Shown: positions 40,765 to 49,223, counted from the stretch's first letter. The stretch: 64,000 nucleotides of DNA from PNAI01 sp035574295 (GCA_035574295.1 DATLYX010000010.1:1-64000), one strand, 5' to 3'. Program-made: numbers and translations. The notes: a model not told the origin generated them from the sequence alone.

Positions 40765-41907
40765 TCACCCCGCAAGCGCCGTGGCCGGATCGATCTTCAG
40801 CGCCGTTCTGACGCCGAGCGCACTGGCGAGCAGACAGACGATGAGCACGATCCCGAACAGGGTCGCCGCATCCGTCGGTTCCAGCACGAGTCGCCGCGGA
40901 AAATAGCTTTGAACCGTATTGATGAGCGTTACGCCTACGGCGAAGCTGATGACACCCATGCCGAGCGCCTGCTGCACGATGAGGCCGACGATTCGCGTGT
41001 CCGGCGCGCCGATCAGCTTCAGCGTCGCAATCGACTTCTTCTTGTCGAGCGTCATGGTGTAGATGATCAACCCGATGATGACGGTGGAAACCACGAGCAG
41101 CAGACTCGTGAACAGTCCGATCTGCCGTCTTGCGCGCTCGATCACCGAACGCGACAGCACGGTTTCCTGCTCCTCCTGGGTCAATGCGGCGAGGTGCTTC
41201 CACCGCCTGACATCCTGGGCAAACCGCTCCGGACTGACCCCCGGGATCAGGCGCACCAACACCGCATTGATGGTATCGCTGGTCCCTGTCGATGTTCCGC
41301 CCTGCGATCGCGCCGCCTCGCGCCTGGCTGCCGCCGGCTCCAGATCGAACTGCAGTTTCTGTGCATCGCGCAACGTCACGAAAATGACCGGATCCCCGCC
41401 GGAGGCGACCAAATTCTCGGTGAGCCCGACCACGGTGAAGGTGTCACGACCAAGCTTGATCCGCTCCCCCACAGCCAATCCCGTGCGCCGATCTGCGATC
41501 GCCTCGTAGCGGCTGCGCTGAATGGGCCGCCCCTCGGCCACCGCCGGGGCTTCGCCGGGACGCCGGATTTCCGCTCCGACCACGAGCACGCGCTTGGTCT
41601 CGCCGCGATGCTGCATTTCCACATTCTGATAGGTGACGGCCCCGGCCGCGGCGACCCCCCATTGCGCGGCGATGGCTTCGCGCGTGTCGCCCGGTAATCG
41701 TGAGGCTTCCGCAAACGGCCCCCGCGTGCCGCCTTCCACCACCCACACATGCGCTTGCGCCGCGCGCGCAAGCCCGAGCGCCTCCTCGATCAGGCCGCGA
41801 TAGATGCCGATCATGGCCAATACGATGCCGAGCAGCAGACTCAGCCCGAAGCAGGTCAGAAGAAAGCGGCCGAGGTTATATTTGATGTCGCGAAGCGCGA
41901 GATTCAC
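40765..41907 (-). CDS. ABC exporter permease, FtsX family (DevC-like)
   Basis: A 380-residue permease with one N-terminal helix, a large periplasmic domain of about 200 residues, and three helices in the C-terminal half (FTSLLLVVSTVIIGLIIYT, QALGMGVISFAVGVTLI, FGIVLIVCLLASALGVR), the FtsX/MacB-permease pattern. The start is GTG 41907, one base after the stop of the membrane fusion protein gene, in agreement with the first conserved segment LALRDIKYNLGRF. The cytoplasmic ATPase follows. Confidence 0.88.
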   Translation of the reverse strand: MNLALRDIKYNLGRFLLTCFGLSLLLGIVLAMIGIYRGLIEEALGLARAAQAHVWVVEGGTRGPFAEASRLPGDTREAIAAQWGVAAAGAVTYQNVEMQHRGETKRVLVVGAEIRRPGEAPAVAEGRPIQRSRYEAIADRRTGLAVGERIKLGRDTFTVVGLTENLVASGGDPVIFVTLRDAQKLQFDLEPAAARREAARSQGGTSTGTSDTINAVLVRLIPGVSPERFAQDVRRWKHLAALTQEEQETVLSRSVIERARRQIGLFTSLLLVVSTVIIGLIIYTMTLDKKKSIATLKLIGAPDTRIVGLIVQQALGMGVISFAVGVTLINTVQSYFPRRLVLEPTDAATLFGIVLIVCLLASALGVRTALKIDPATALAG

Positions 41908-41908
41908 G

Positions 41909-43105
41909 TCACGACCCCGGCTGCTGCGCGGAACGCGCGCGCCGGCCCTCGCGCAGGTCGGATCGCGCGTCGGCAACCACGCGCACATTATCAGGCACGC
42001 CGCCTGCGATCTGCACCCGCCCGTCGAGCAACCGCTCGCCGATTTCCACGCTGCGCTGCTTGAGCCGGCCGTTTTCCAGCGTCCAGACAACCCCCGTCCG
42101 TCCGTCGAATTTCTCGACGAATTTCAGCGGCACGAAGAGACCATGATCGACGATCTTCTTGACGACCTCCACTTCCGCCTGCTCGCCGAGAAAACGGATT
42201 TGATGCAGCGGGCTGCAGACCCGACAGCGCACGTAGATTCTGCGTTCTTCCGTGACACGATCGTTTTCCTGATCGATGCGTACAATCTCCGCCTCGTACA
42301 CTTGCGTAGGCTCTGACCGCAGACGGACAAACGCCGTCTGCCCGGGGGCCAATCCTCCGGCCAGCGCCTCGTCCACATAGGCCCGCACCCAGATCGAGTT
42401 CGGCTCGATCAGCGTAAATACGGCCTCGCCGGCATTGGCCACGCTGCCCACTTCCTTGTGCCGCGCGATGACGCGGGCATCGAATGGCGCGCGCAGCTCG
42501 TGCTGTTCGAGCAGTACTCTGTCGATCCGGTGCTGCGCGGCTGCGTCTTCCTGTTGCACGCGTGCAATGGCGCTGTCGGCCTCGACGATTCTGAGATCGC
42601 TGCCGGCGACCTCCTCCGCGGTCTGCGCGTCATCTGCGGCCTCCTGCGATACACTGCCGCGCGCAACCAACGTCTGCCGCCGCAGATTGACGGCCTTTTT
42701 TTGCTGATACGTGGCGCGCGCGCGATCGACCTGCGCCTCGACTTTGGCGAGATTGGCGGTTGCCTGGCGCAGCGCCACTTCGCTTTTCAGAAGCTTTGCG
42801 CGCTGCGCCGCATCGTCAAGTTTGGCGAGCAGCGCCCCCTTCTTGACCATGTCGCCTTGATCGGCCTCCACCGCAACGATTTTGCCGGAGATTTGAAACC
42901 CGACTTTCGACAACACCTGCGCTTCGACCGTGCCGATCCCGAACAGACGAACTTCGACGTTCGTCTCCGGCCCGATCGTCTGCACTGCTATCTCACGTTG
43001 GGCGCGCCAATACCCGAGGGCGGCCAGGGCCAGTACCACGCTCAACAACAGGATGGCCGCCCGCCGTAGCCGCGGCGTTATTTCTGGTAAGCGCCAATGC
43101 CACAT
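41909..43105 (-). CDS. HlyD/DevB-type membrane fusion protein
   Basis: A 398-residue periplasmic adaptor anchored by one N-terminal helix (about 16-33). A biotinyl-lipoyl-like half (VGFQISGKIVAVEADQGDMVKKG), a long alpha-hairpin coiled coil (about 95-200) and the second lipoyl half (LRAPFDARVIARHKEVGSVANAG) are followed by beta-barrel domains. It heads an operon with an FtsX-type permease and an ATPase. The promoter faces the OsmC gene, and a FixK box in the gap (43183-43196) could serve this operon, the OsmC gene, or both. Confidence 0.9.
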   Translation of the reverse strand: MWHWRLPEITPRLRRAAILLLSVVLALAALGYWRAQREIAVQTIGPETNVEVRLFGIGTVEAQVLSKVGFQISGKIVAVEADQGDMVKKGALLAKLDDAAQRAKLLKSEVALRQATANLAKVEAQVDRARATYQQKKAVNLRRQTLVARGSVSQEAADDAQTAEEVAGSDLRIVEADSAIARVQQEDAAAQHRIDRVLLEQHELRAPFDARVIARHKEVGSVANAGEAVFTLIEPNSIWVRAYVDEALAGGLAPGQTAFVRLRSEPTQVYEAEIVRIDQENDRVTEERRIYVRCRVCSPLHQIRFLGEQAEVEVVKKIVDHGLFVPLKFVEKFDGRTGVVWTLENGRLKQRSVEIGERLLDGRVQIAGGVPDNVRVVADARSDLREGRRARSAQQPGS

Positions 43106-43182
43106 CGAAAAGGCGTCTCTCCCACGTTCGAATAATATAACGGGATGGTCATCGACACTACAATTCCTGCGCAGGTTTCCTT

Positions 43183-43196
43183 TTGCGCCAAATCAA
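43183..43196. promoter_or_regulatory. FixK/FNR box between the exporter and OsmC genes
   Basis: TTGC-GCCAAA-TCAA fits TTG(A/C)-N6-(T/G)CAA. It is 58 bases before the OsmC start and 78 bases before the HlyD-type start. On the minus strand a -10-like TAGTGT occurs at the right spacing. Confidence 0.55.
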
Positions 43197-43253
43197 AGGA
43201 TAGTTCAGTCTGGCGTGCATCAAGAGGCTTACAGGAGCCTGTAGGAGCCTGCC

Positions 43254-43721
43254 ATGAGCGATTCGTTCGAGAATACGGTTACCGTCGTGGAGAGCGGCAA
43301 CGGACCCTATGCGCAATTCGTGACCGCGGGCCGTCACGTTCTCGGCGCCGACGAGCCGGAGGCGCTCGGCGGCCGCGACACCGGTCCGTCGCCTTATGAA
43401 TACATACTCGCCGGCCTTGGCGCCTGTACGGCGATGACGCTGCGCATGTACGCGGCCCGCCAGCGCTGGCCGCTCAAGCGCACGGCGGTCCGCCTGCGCC
43501 ACGAAAAAATTCCGGCGCCCGACGGAAAGAGCAAGATCGATCAGTTCGAGCGGGAAATTCATCTCGAAGGCGATCTTACCCCTGAACAGCGGCAGCGGCT
43601 GCTCGAAATCGCCGAGAAATGCCCGGTGAGTCTGACCCTGCGGCGTGCCTCCGTCATCGTTTCAAAATTGTCCGAGACGGCCGCGACCCAATACGCACCC
43701 GCCCCCGCAACAAGTACCTGA
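43254..43721 (+). CDS. OsmC/Ohr family protein
   Basis: A 155-residue peroxide-reductase-fold protein with the two redox cysteines in place: Cys58 in LGACTAMTL and Cys123 in KCPVSLTL. The N-terminal PSPYEYILAGLGAC block is typical of the YhfA/OsmC-like group. It should reduce organic peroxides using lipoyl or thiol donors. A FixK box lies 58 bases upstream, tying it to low-oxygen control. A host-attachment family gene follows 45 bases later, likely in the same transcript. Confidence 0.9.
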   Translation: MSDSFENTVTVVESGNGPYAQFVTAGRHVLGADEPEALGGRDTGPSPYEYILAGLGACTAMTLRMYAARQRWPLKRTAVRLRHEKIPAPDGKSKIDQFEREIHLEGDLTPEQRQRLLEIAEKCPVSLTLRRASVIVSKLSETAATQYAPAPATST

Positions 43722-43766
43722 GCCGCGGCGGCCAATAGCCGGAGAACACAAGAGAGGAGGCGCGGG

Positions 43767-44213
43767 ATGTCCAAGGCGAAAATCAAGACCGGCGACTGGG
43801 TGGTGGTCTGCGACGGCCGCAAGGCGTTGGTTCTCGAAAACATCGGCGACTCGATATTTCCCTCCCTCCGGGTGGTCCATACGCGCGAGCAAGCCGATCC
43901 GCCGACCCATGAGCAGGGCACCGATCACCCCGGCCGCGTGCACGAGTCGCTCGGAGCATCGCGCAGCAGCGTCGAGCAGACCGATTGGCATGACGCAGCC
44001 GAGCGTGACTTCCTGAGAAGCCTGATCGGATACCTCGATTCGGCCATCGGTGCCGGAGGCCCAAAACACCTTTTTGTCGTGGCCCCGCCGCGCGCGCTCG
44101 GAATGCTGCGCGAGGCCTATACGCCCCGTGTGCGCAAGGCCTTGCAGGCGGAAATTGACAAGGATCTCGTGCGCGCGCCGGTCTACGACATCGAGCGGCG
44201 GCTATTTGCCTAG
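43767..44213 (+). CDS. Host attachment family protein
   Basis: A 148-residue soluble protein of the family annotated as required for attachment to host cells. Seen is the N-terminal GDWVVVCDGRKALVLENIGD, with a variable HEQGTDHPGRVHES loop and a C-terminal KHLFVVAPPRALGMLREAY block. The fold resembles translation-release-factor/Pelota-like domains; the actual function is unsettled despite the name. It follows OsmC by 45 bases with a Shine-Dalgarno (GAGGAGG). Confidence 0.82.
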   Translation: MSKAKIKTGDWVVVCDGRKALVLENIGDSIFPSLRVVHTREQADPPTHEQGTDHPGRVHESLGASRSSVEQTDWHDAAERDFLRSLIGYLDSAIGAGGPKHLFVVAPPRALGMLREAYTPRVRKALQAEIDKDLVRAPVYDIERRLFA

Positions 44214-44224
44214 CGACCTTCCGA

Positions 44225-44238
44225 TTGATTTAGATCAA
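44225..44238 (+). promoter_or_regulatory. FixK/FNR box for the candidate small RNA
   Basis: TTGA-TTTAGA-TCAA (TTGATTTAGATCAA), a near-perfect palindrome. A class II-type distance of about 41 bases from its centre reaches 44273. A -10-like TTCTAAC is at 44258-44264. Confidence 0.75.
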
Positions 44239-44270
44239 GACGCCGGCCGCGCCGAGGTTCTAACAAGAAC

Positions 44271-44349
44271 CATCGCCGAGCAGCCGTTGCCCGTCTCCCC
44301 ATATGCTCGGCGCGTTTGGCCCCGGGTGTCCCTCCGGGGCCATTTTTTT
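44271..44349 (+). ncRNA. Candidate FixK-dependent small RNA with C-rich loop
   Basis: No reading frame fills this interval, and it forms a self-contained unit. The expected start near 44271-44273 follows a FixK box and a -10-like element. The RNA would fold into a 9-bp stem (CGCCGAGCA at 44274-44282 pairing with TGCTCGGCG at 44304-44312), with a 21-base loop containing CCCGTCTCCCC, able to pair with purine-rich Shine-Dalgarno sequences. A short linker and a terminator hairpin with seven T follow. Length is about 79 nt. The assignment is inference from motif order; expression is untested. Confidence 0.6.
44318..44349 (+). terminator. Intrinsic terminator
   Basis: GGCCCCGG and CCGGGGCC form a perfect 8-bp stem with loop GTGTCCCT, followed by A and seven T (44343-44349). 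It separates the host-attachment/sRNA side from the CBS gene. Confidence 0.9.
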
Positions 44350-44376
44350 GGCGTTCGCGCGGAGCCTGCCCTCTTC

Positions 44377-44390
44377 TTGATGTGGCTCAA
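44377..44390 (+). promoter_or_regulatory. FixK/FNR box for the CBS-BON gene
   Basis: TTGA-TGTGGC-TCAA, 54 bases before the start and downstream of the terminator. TAAAAT at 44412-44417 is a good -10 at the right spacing, giving a transcript start near 44424. Confidence 0.75.
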
Positions 44391-44443
44391 TGGGGGCCCC
44401 GCGAGCTTCGCTAAAATTAAAATTCTTCGATGGGAGCATCGCC

Positions 44444-45139
44444 ATGAAAGCCAGCGACATCATGACCCTCAACGTGATTTCCGTAACCCCCAATACCCCG
44501 ATCCTTCATGCGGCGCGAGTGATGCTCCAGAAGAACATCAGCGGCCTGCCGGTGATCACCGCCAACGGCGACCTTGTGGGAATGGTCACCGAAGGGGATT
44601 TTCTGCGTCGCAGCGAGACGGGAACGCAGCGCCATCGTTCGCGTTGGATCGAGTTTCTTTTAGGGCCCGGAAAACTCGCCGAGGAATACGTCCGCACCAG
44701 CGGCCGCAAGGTACACGAGGTCATGACCCCCGTCGTCCACACCGTCACCGAAGATGCCCCGCTCGAGGAGGTGGTGCGCCTGATGGAGCGCCATCACATC
44801 AAGCGGGTGCCCGTCGTGCGCGGCACGCGGGTCGTCGGCATCATCACGCGGGCCAATCTGATGCGCGCTCTGGTCAAGTCCGCGCTGCAACCGGAGCCTG
44901 TCTCAGCCGGCGACAAGGAGATCCGCGATCGGCTGCTTGCCGACCTCAAGCAGCAATCGTGGGCGCCGCTCGCCCTCATTGACATCTCGGTCAAGGACGG
45001 CGTGGTTACGATTTCCGGCACCGTCACCGATGATCGCCAGCGCGAGGCTTTGCGTGTTGCCGCCGAGAACGTGCCTGGCGTGAAACAGGTGGTGGACGAT
45101 CTGGTGTGGGTGGAGCCGATTTCCGGCATGGTCGCCTAG
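44444..45139 (+). CDS. CBS-pair plus BON domain protein
   Basis: A 231-residue protein. Two CBS motifs (KASDIMTLNVISVTPNTPI at 1-60 and VHEVMTPVVHTVTEDAPLEEVV to about 145) form an adenine-nucleotide-binding Bateman module. A BON domain (about 160-231) follows, reading GVVTISGTVTDDRQREALRVAAENVPGVKQVVDDL. BON domains usually bind membranes or lipids; here no signal peptide is seen, so it is cytoplasmic or peripheral. ATG 44444 is used. Its own FixK box and -10 element give it an independent low-oxygen promoter. Confidence 0.92.
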   Translation: MKASDIMTLNVISVTPNTPILHAARVMLQKNISGLPVITANGDLVGMVTEGDFLRRSETGTQRHRSRWIEFLLGPGKLAEEYVRTSGRKVHEVMTPVVHTVTEDAPLEEVVRLMERHHIKRVPVVRGTRVVGIITRANLMRALVKSALQPEPVSAGDKEIRDRLLADLKQQSWAPLALIDISVKDGVVTISGTVTDDRQREALRVAAENVPGVKQVVDDLVWVEPISGMVA

Positions 45140-45226
45140 CGAGATGATTTAAGATTGAAATTCCGGGGCACGGCGCGGCGCGAAAGGGCTGCGCGGCAAG
45201 ATCGCCAAGACGCGGGGCCCTGAACG

Positions 45227-45286
45227 GTCCCGGACCGGCCGCGCACCCCTTCTCGCTGCGCGCTCACGCTGCACCGCATCCGCGAC
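45227..45286. repeat. REP-like palindrome C
   Basis: Homologous to the element at 20418-20477 (shared CGCGCTCACGCTGCACCGC and GTCCCGG ends). It lies between the CBS-BON gene and Hsp20, upstream of the Hsp20 FixK box. Confidence 0.65.
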
Positions 45287-45326
45287 ACGTCAACCTCACC
45301 GCATCACGCTTGCGCGCGGAATACCT

Positions 45327-45340
45327 TTGATTCAGGTCAA
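45327..45340 (+). promoter_or_regulatory. FixK/FNR box upstream of Hsp20
   Basis: TTGA-TTCAGG-TCAA, 78 bases before the hsp20 start. Confidence 0.7.
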
Positions 45341-45417
45341 TATGCGTTTCGCGAGAAGTGATTTGCTCGCCGCGAAGCCCGATGGATTGAGGCTTCAAGC
45401 CACGAGGAGGTTTCATC

Positions 45418-45897
45418 ATGAGCTTGCGATCGCTGATCCCAATCGGCCGCGAGAGAAGCATGGCGCGGCGCGCCACCGCCGATCCCTTCACGACCTTGCA
45501 CCAGGAGATCGATCGGTTGTTCGACGATTTCATGCGTGGCTGGCCGACGGTCGGCCGCGCGGCGGAATTTGTCCCCGAAATGGACGTCACTGAAACCGAC
45601 AAGGAGATCGAGATCACGGTTGAGTTGCCCGGCCTCCAGGAGAAGGATGTCCAGGTCAACGTCGCCGACAATCTTCTGACGATAAAGGGGGAAAAGAAGG
45701 CCGAAAAAGAGGAGAAGAACAAGAATTACCGACTGTACGAACGCAGCTACGGTTCGTTCTCGCGCACCATTGAGCTGCCGGCCGGCATCGACGCCGACGC
45801 CATCAAGGCGAATCTTTCCAACGGCGTGCTCAAGGTGACTGTACCGAAGCCCGCGCCCGCTCAGGTGAAGAAGGTCGAAGTCAAAGCGGCGGCCTGA
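45418..45897 (+). CDS. Hsp20/alpha-crystallin small heat-shock protein
   Basis: A 159-residue ATP-independent holdase. A short basic N-terminus is followed by the alpha-crystallin domain (about 55-150): PEMDVTETDKEIEITVELPG and the C-terminal strand motif GVLKVTVPK. A GAGGAGG Shine-Dalgarno precedes ATG. A FixK box at 45327-45340 and a strong terminator at 45908-45949 make it a self-contained unit. I looked for a ROSE-type thermometer in the leader and did not see one. Confidence 0.93.
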   Translation: MSLRSLIPIGRERSMARRATADPFTTLHQEIDRLFDDFMRGWPTVGRAAEFVPEMDVTETDKEIEITVELPGLQEKDVQVNVADNLLTIKGEKKAEKEEKNKNYRLYERSYGSFSRTIELPAGIDADAIKANLSNGVLKVTVPKPAPAQVKKVEVKAAA

Positions 45898-45907
45898 TCG
45901 GGAGCGA

Positions 45908-45949
45908 ACAGCGCGTTCCGCCGCCACTCGCGGAACGCGCTGTCTTTTT
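45908..45949 (+). terminator. Intrinsic terminator after Hsp20
   Basis: A perfect 14-bp stem (ACAGCGCGTTCCGC with GCGGAACGCGCTGT) with loop CGCCACTC, followed by CTTTTTC. Confidence 0.92.
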
Positions 45950-46070
45950 CGTCCTGTCGGCTTCGCTCGATCTCCCGGCCCAGCCGCTTATGTGTAAGGC
46001 GCATCGGTCCGCAGGGAAACGAGCGCACCGATAATCCAACTTCGCATCTGTGCACGACGCGCCGCGCGTT

Positions 46071-46084
46071 TTGACCTGCATCAA
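46071..46084 (+). promoter_or_regulatory. FixK/FNR box upstream of SLC13 transporter
   Basis: TTGA-CCTGCA-TCAA, 55 bases before the transporter start. Confidence 0.7.
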
Positions 46085-46138
46085 CGTCGGGGGCGCGTTC
46101 TGACGCCATTGTTTTGAACGATCATTGCGGAGCATCTC

Positions 46139-47650
46139 ATGACCTCGGCAGATCAACCGGCGGCAACGCCTCTGACTTCAGCAAGGCGGCCGACCTGGCT
46201 CGCCCGCAACTGGGGGCTCTGGCTTTCGATCATTGCATTCGTGGGCGTCTTGCTCATGCCGACGCCCGAAAACCTGCCGGTTGCCGGCCATCGTATGCTG
46301 GCGATTCTGGCTTTTGCGGTCATTGTCTGGATGACCGAAGCATTGGAATACCCGGTCTCCGCCATCGTCATCGCCGCATTGATGGCCTTCCTGCTCGGGT
46401 TTTCGCCCAACCCGGCAAATCCCAAGGCGTTGCTGGGCACGAGCGGAGCCTTGACGCTCGCATTCAGCGGCTTTGCCAACACCGCGCTGGTTCTTGTTGC
46501 CTCCGCCCTGTTTCTTTCCGCGGCAATGACCTTGACCGGACTCGACCGCCGCATCGCCTTGAGCATTCTTTCGCGCGTCGGCATCGAGACCCGGCACGTA
46601 GTCGTCGGCACGATTCTCGTCGGCATCGTCATTGCCTTTCTCGTTCCCTCCACCACCGCGCGCGTCGCCTGCCTTGTGCCGATCACGCTCGGCATCATCG
46701 CCGCCTTCGGCATGGGCAAGAAAAGCGCCTTTGCCGCCATGCTGATGATCACCACCGTGCAGACCGCCAGCATCTGGAACGTCGGCATCAAGACCGCGGC
46801 GGCGCAGAACATGGTCGCCGTCGGCTTCATCGAAAAAGCCTTCGGTCAGACCATCACTTGGCTCGAGTGGTTCATCGCCGCCGCGCCTTTTGCGGCGCTG
46901 ATGTCGATTGCGCTCTATTTCGTCATGACGCGCATGATGCCGCCCGAGGTCGCCCAGGTCGCCGGCGGCCGCGCGGCCATCCGCAAATCCCTCGCCGATC
47001 TCGGCCCGATGAAGCTGTCCGAGAAGAAACTGCTCACGATCTCGCTCACGCTTCTAGCATTTTGGGCGACCGAAGGCGTGCTGCACAAATTTGACACCAG
47101 CACCACGACCATCACCGCCGTGGCGCTGATGTTCATGCCCGGCATCGGCATCATGTCGTGGAAGGACGCTCAGTCGCGAATTCCGTGGGGCACGGTCATT
47201 TTGTTCGGCATCGGCATCAGTCTCGGCACGGCCCTGTTGCAGACCAAGGGAGCGGTGTGGCTTGCCGATCTCGTCGTTGCGGAATTCGGCCTCAAGCAGG
47301 CCACCGCCTTGTTCATTCTCGGCGTGATGAGCCTTTTTTTGATCGTGATACATCTTGGCTTTGCCAGCGCCACGGCTCTCGCCGCGGCCATGATCCCGAT
47401 CGTGATTGCGGTGCTGCAGGGTGTCGGAACGCCGGGCATCAACGTCGTGGGCATGACGATGCTTCTGCAATTCGTCGTTAGCTTCGGTTTCATCCTCGTG
47501 GTGAACGCGCCGCAGAACATGGTGGCCTATGGCACCGAGACGTTCGAAGCCCGCGACTTCGTGCGCACCGGTGTGGTGCTGACGGCCATCGCTTTTGCCC
47601 TGGTCATGCTCCTGGGCGCGACCTATTGGAAATGGCTCGGTTATGTGTGA
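46139..47650 (+). CDS. SLC13/DASS family anion transporter
   Basis: A 503-residue inner-membrane protein with about 12-14 hydrophobic segments. It belongs to the divalent-anion:Na+ symporter family, which moves C4-dicarboxylates, citrate, sulfate or related anions. The conserved repeat motifs SNT/SST-like appear as LVPSTTARVAC in the first half and VVNAPQNMVAY in the second, at the Na+/anion sites. Whether it is Na+-coupled cannot be told. A FixK box 55 bases upstream indicates low-oxygen induction, perhaps for dicarboxylate exchange during microaerobic growth. Confidence 0.88.
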   Translation: MTSADQPAATPLTSARRPTWLARNWGLWLSIIAFVGVLLMPTPENLPVAGHRMLAILAFAVIVWMTEALEYPVSAIVIAALMAFLLGFSPNPANPKALLGTSGALTLAFSGFANTALVLVASALFLSAAMTLTGLDRRIALSILSRVGIETRHVVVGTILVGIVIAFLVPSTTARVACLVPITLGIIAAFGMGKKSAFAAMLMITTVQTASIWNVGIKTAAAQNMVAVGFIEKAFGQTITWLEWFIAAAPFAALMSIALYFVMTRMMPPEVAQVAGGRAAIRKSLADLGPMKLSEKKLLTISLTLLAFWATEGVLHKFDTSTTTITAVALMFMPGIGIMSWKDAQSRIPWGTVILFGIGISLGTALLQTKGAVWLADLVVAEFGLKQATALFILGVMSLFLIVIHLGFASATALAAAMIPIVIAVLQGVGTPGINVVGMTMLLQFVVSFGFILVVNAPQNMVAYGTETFEARDFVRTGVVLTAIAFALVMLLGATYWKWLGYV

Positions 47651-47736
47651 TCGAAGTTAGTGTGATCGAAACCGCGCCGCGCCATCAATTCCAGTCGCAA
47701 AAAATTGAACGACCGGCGCATCAAAGGCTTCAGACT

Positions 47737-47750
47737 TTGACTCACATCAA
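47737..47750 (+). promoter_or_regulatory. FixK/FNR box upstream of the Spy-like gene
   Basis: TTGA-CTCACA-TCAA, 62 bases before the Spy-like start. Usp and PHA synthase genes follow in the same direction. Confidence 0.7.
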
Positions 47751-47811
47751 TGTGCCCGCGACCGCCTGCGCGACAGATTTGCACAGATTTGCGCAGCAGG
47801 AGGGAATAACC

Positions 47812-48342
47812 ATGCGAAGTTTTAGGACATTCCAATTTACCGCCGCAGCGATCGTGGCGCTGCTCGTTGCAACGGCGCCGGTGCTGGCGCAAGGGGGTCC
47901 CGGTAGCGGCCCAGGCGGTGGTCCGGGCGGCTGGGGGCCCGGCATGATGATGTGGCCCGGCATGATGCGGGGCCCAGGAATGTGGGGGCCGGGCGGGGCC
48001 GGCTCCTTCTGCAACCCGCGCATGGCCGGCTTCGCCGAGTGGCGTATCGATCAGATCGAGCGTGTGGTGAAGCCCAACGAGACCCAGCGCAAGGCGTTAC
48101 AGGACCTGCGTGCCGCCTCAGCCAAGGCCGCGGAAATGATCGCCGCCGCCTGCCCGCAACAGGCCCCTGCAACCACGTCCGAGCGGCTTTCTGTGATGGA
48201 AAAGCGCATGGAAACCATGCTGCAAGCCATCAAGACGACCCGCCCGGCATTTGATGCCTTCTACGGGACGCTGAGCGACGAGCAGAAGCAGCGCCTTGAT
48301 GCATCCGGACCGCGGCACTGGGGCTGGGGTCGCTGGCGCTAG
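47812..48342 (+). CDS. Spy/LTXXQ-like periplasmic protein
   Basis: A 176-residue exported protein. Residues 1-26 are a signal peptide (ending VLAQ). A Gly/Pro/Met/Trp-rich segment follows (about 27-62, repeated GPGM units). A helical domain then shows LTxxQ-type motifs (QRKALQDLRAASAKAAEMIAAACPQ and TLSDEQKQRLDA), typical of Spy/CpxP-like chaperones or metal-stress proteins. The Met-rich stretch could bind copper. ATG 47812 has AGGAGGG. It likely opens a FixK-driven transcript continuing into usp and phaC. Confidence 0.8.
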   Translation: MRSFRTFQFTAAAIVALLVATAPVLAQGGPGSGPGGGPGGWGPGMMMWPGMMRGPGMWGPGGAGSFCNPRMAGFAEWRIDQIERVVKPNETQRKALQDLRAASAKAAEMIAAACPQQAPATTSERLSVMEKRMETMLQAIKTTRPAFDAFYGTLSDEQKQRLDASGPRHWGWGRWR

Positions 48343-48404
48343 GGCGCACGCTAAAGGTCGAAGGCGCCTGTCAGACCAAGGTAGGGCGCGGCTGGAAGCA
48401 CCCG

Positions 48405-49223
48405 ATGTCTTACGTGACGCTGCTGGTCCACACTGAGGCCGACCATGCGTCGGAGCAACGGTTGCGCTTGGCCGCGCGCCTTGCCGACAAATTTTCGGCG
48501 ATCTTGATCGGGTTTTCCGCGCTGGCCCCAAAACCTCCGCCGCGTGCGGAAAGTTCCGTCATGGTGGAAACGGTGGAAGCCGAGACCAAGGCCATCGCCG
48601 CAAAGCTGTCCGAACGCGGCAACTGGTTTCGCAAAGTTGCCGCGGGCGAGCAGAGCAGGCGCGAATGGCGCTGGGCGGTGGATCGCCCGACCGCTGCCTT
48701 GGCGCGGGAGGCGCGCTGCGCCGACCTCGTCGTGGCCGGTCGGAGCAAGGGCGGCGATAGCTACAACGCCCTCGACCTCGGCGGCTTCGTGCTCCGGGCC
48801 GGCCGGCCCGTGCTCGTTGTGCCGGAAGGCGTTAGTTCACTGCAGGCCGACCATGTGGTGATCGGCTGGAAGGACACCCGCGAGGCCCGTCGCGCCGTGC
48901 AGGATGCGCTTCCGTTCTTGCACGAGGCCACGCGCGTCACGATCGTGGAGATTTGCAAGGCCGGCGAGGAACGCGCCGCGCAAGACAACATCGACGACGT
49001 AGCCCGTTACCTTGGCCGGCACCGCATCAAGAGCGGCCCCAAGGTCACCCTGCACGAGAAGGGCTCGGAGGCCGATCAGCTCATCCGCCTGGCGCGGGAG
49101 GACGGCGCCGATCTCCTCGTCACGGGTGCCTACGGCCACAGCCGCCTTGGAGAATGGATATTTGGCGGCATGACGCACAAACTCGTGACATCGAGTCCGA
49201 TCTGCTGCCTTATGTCTCACTAA
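48405..49223 (+). CDS. Universal stress protein, two UspA domains
   Basis: A 272-residue tandem Usp protein, same architecture as that at 34461-35288. The second domain retains the nucleotide loop GAYGHSRLGEWIFGGMTHKL; the first has a degenerate loop (VVAGRSKGGDSYNALDLGGFVL). It lies 62 bases after the Spy-like gene and 58 bases before phaC. It probably shares the FixK-driven transcript from 47737. Confidence 0.92.
   Translation: MSYVTLLVHTEADHASEQRLRLAARLADKFSAILIGFSALAPKPPPRAESSVMVETVEAETKAIAAKLSERGNWFRKVAAGEQSRREWRWAVDRPTAALAREARCADLVVAGRSKGGDSYNALDLGGFVLRAGRPVLVVPEGVSSLQADHVVIGWKDTREARRAVQDALPFLHEATRVTIVEICKAGEERAAQDNIDDVARYLGRHRIKSGPKVTLHEKGSEADQLIRLAREDGADLLVTGAYGHSRLGEWIFGGMTHKLVTSSPICCLMSH

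Noticed and set aside
45341..45417. ROSE-type RNA thermometer in the hsp20 leader
   Set aside because: No anti-Shine-Dalgarno UUGCU motif or multi-hairpin pattern could be found.
47704..47723. TTGA and TCAA half-sites near the Spy-like gene
   Set aside because: Their spacing is 12 bases, too long for FixK; the site at 47737-47750 is correct instead.
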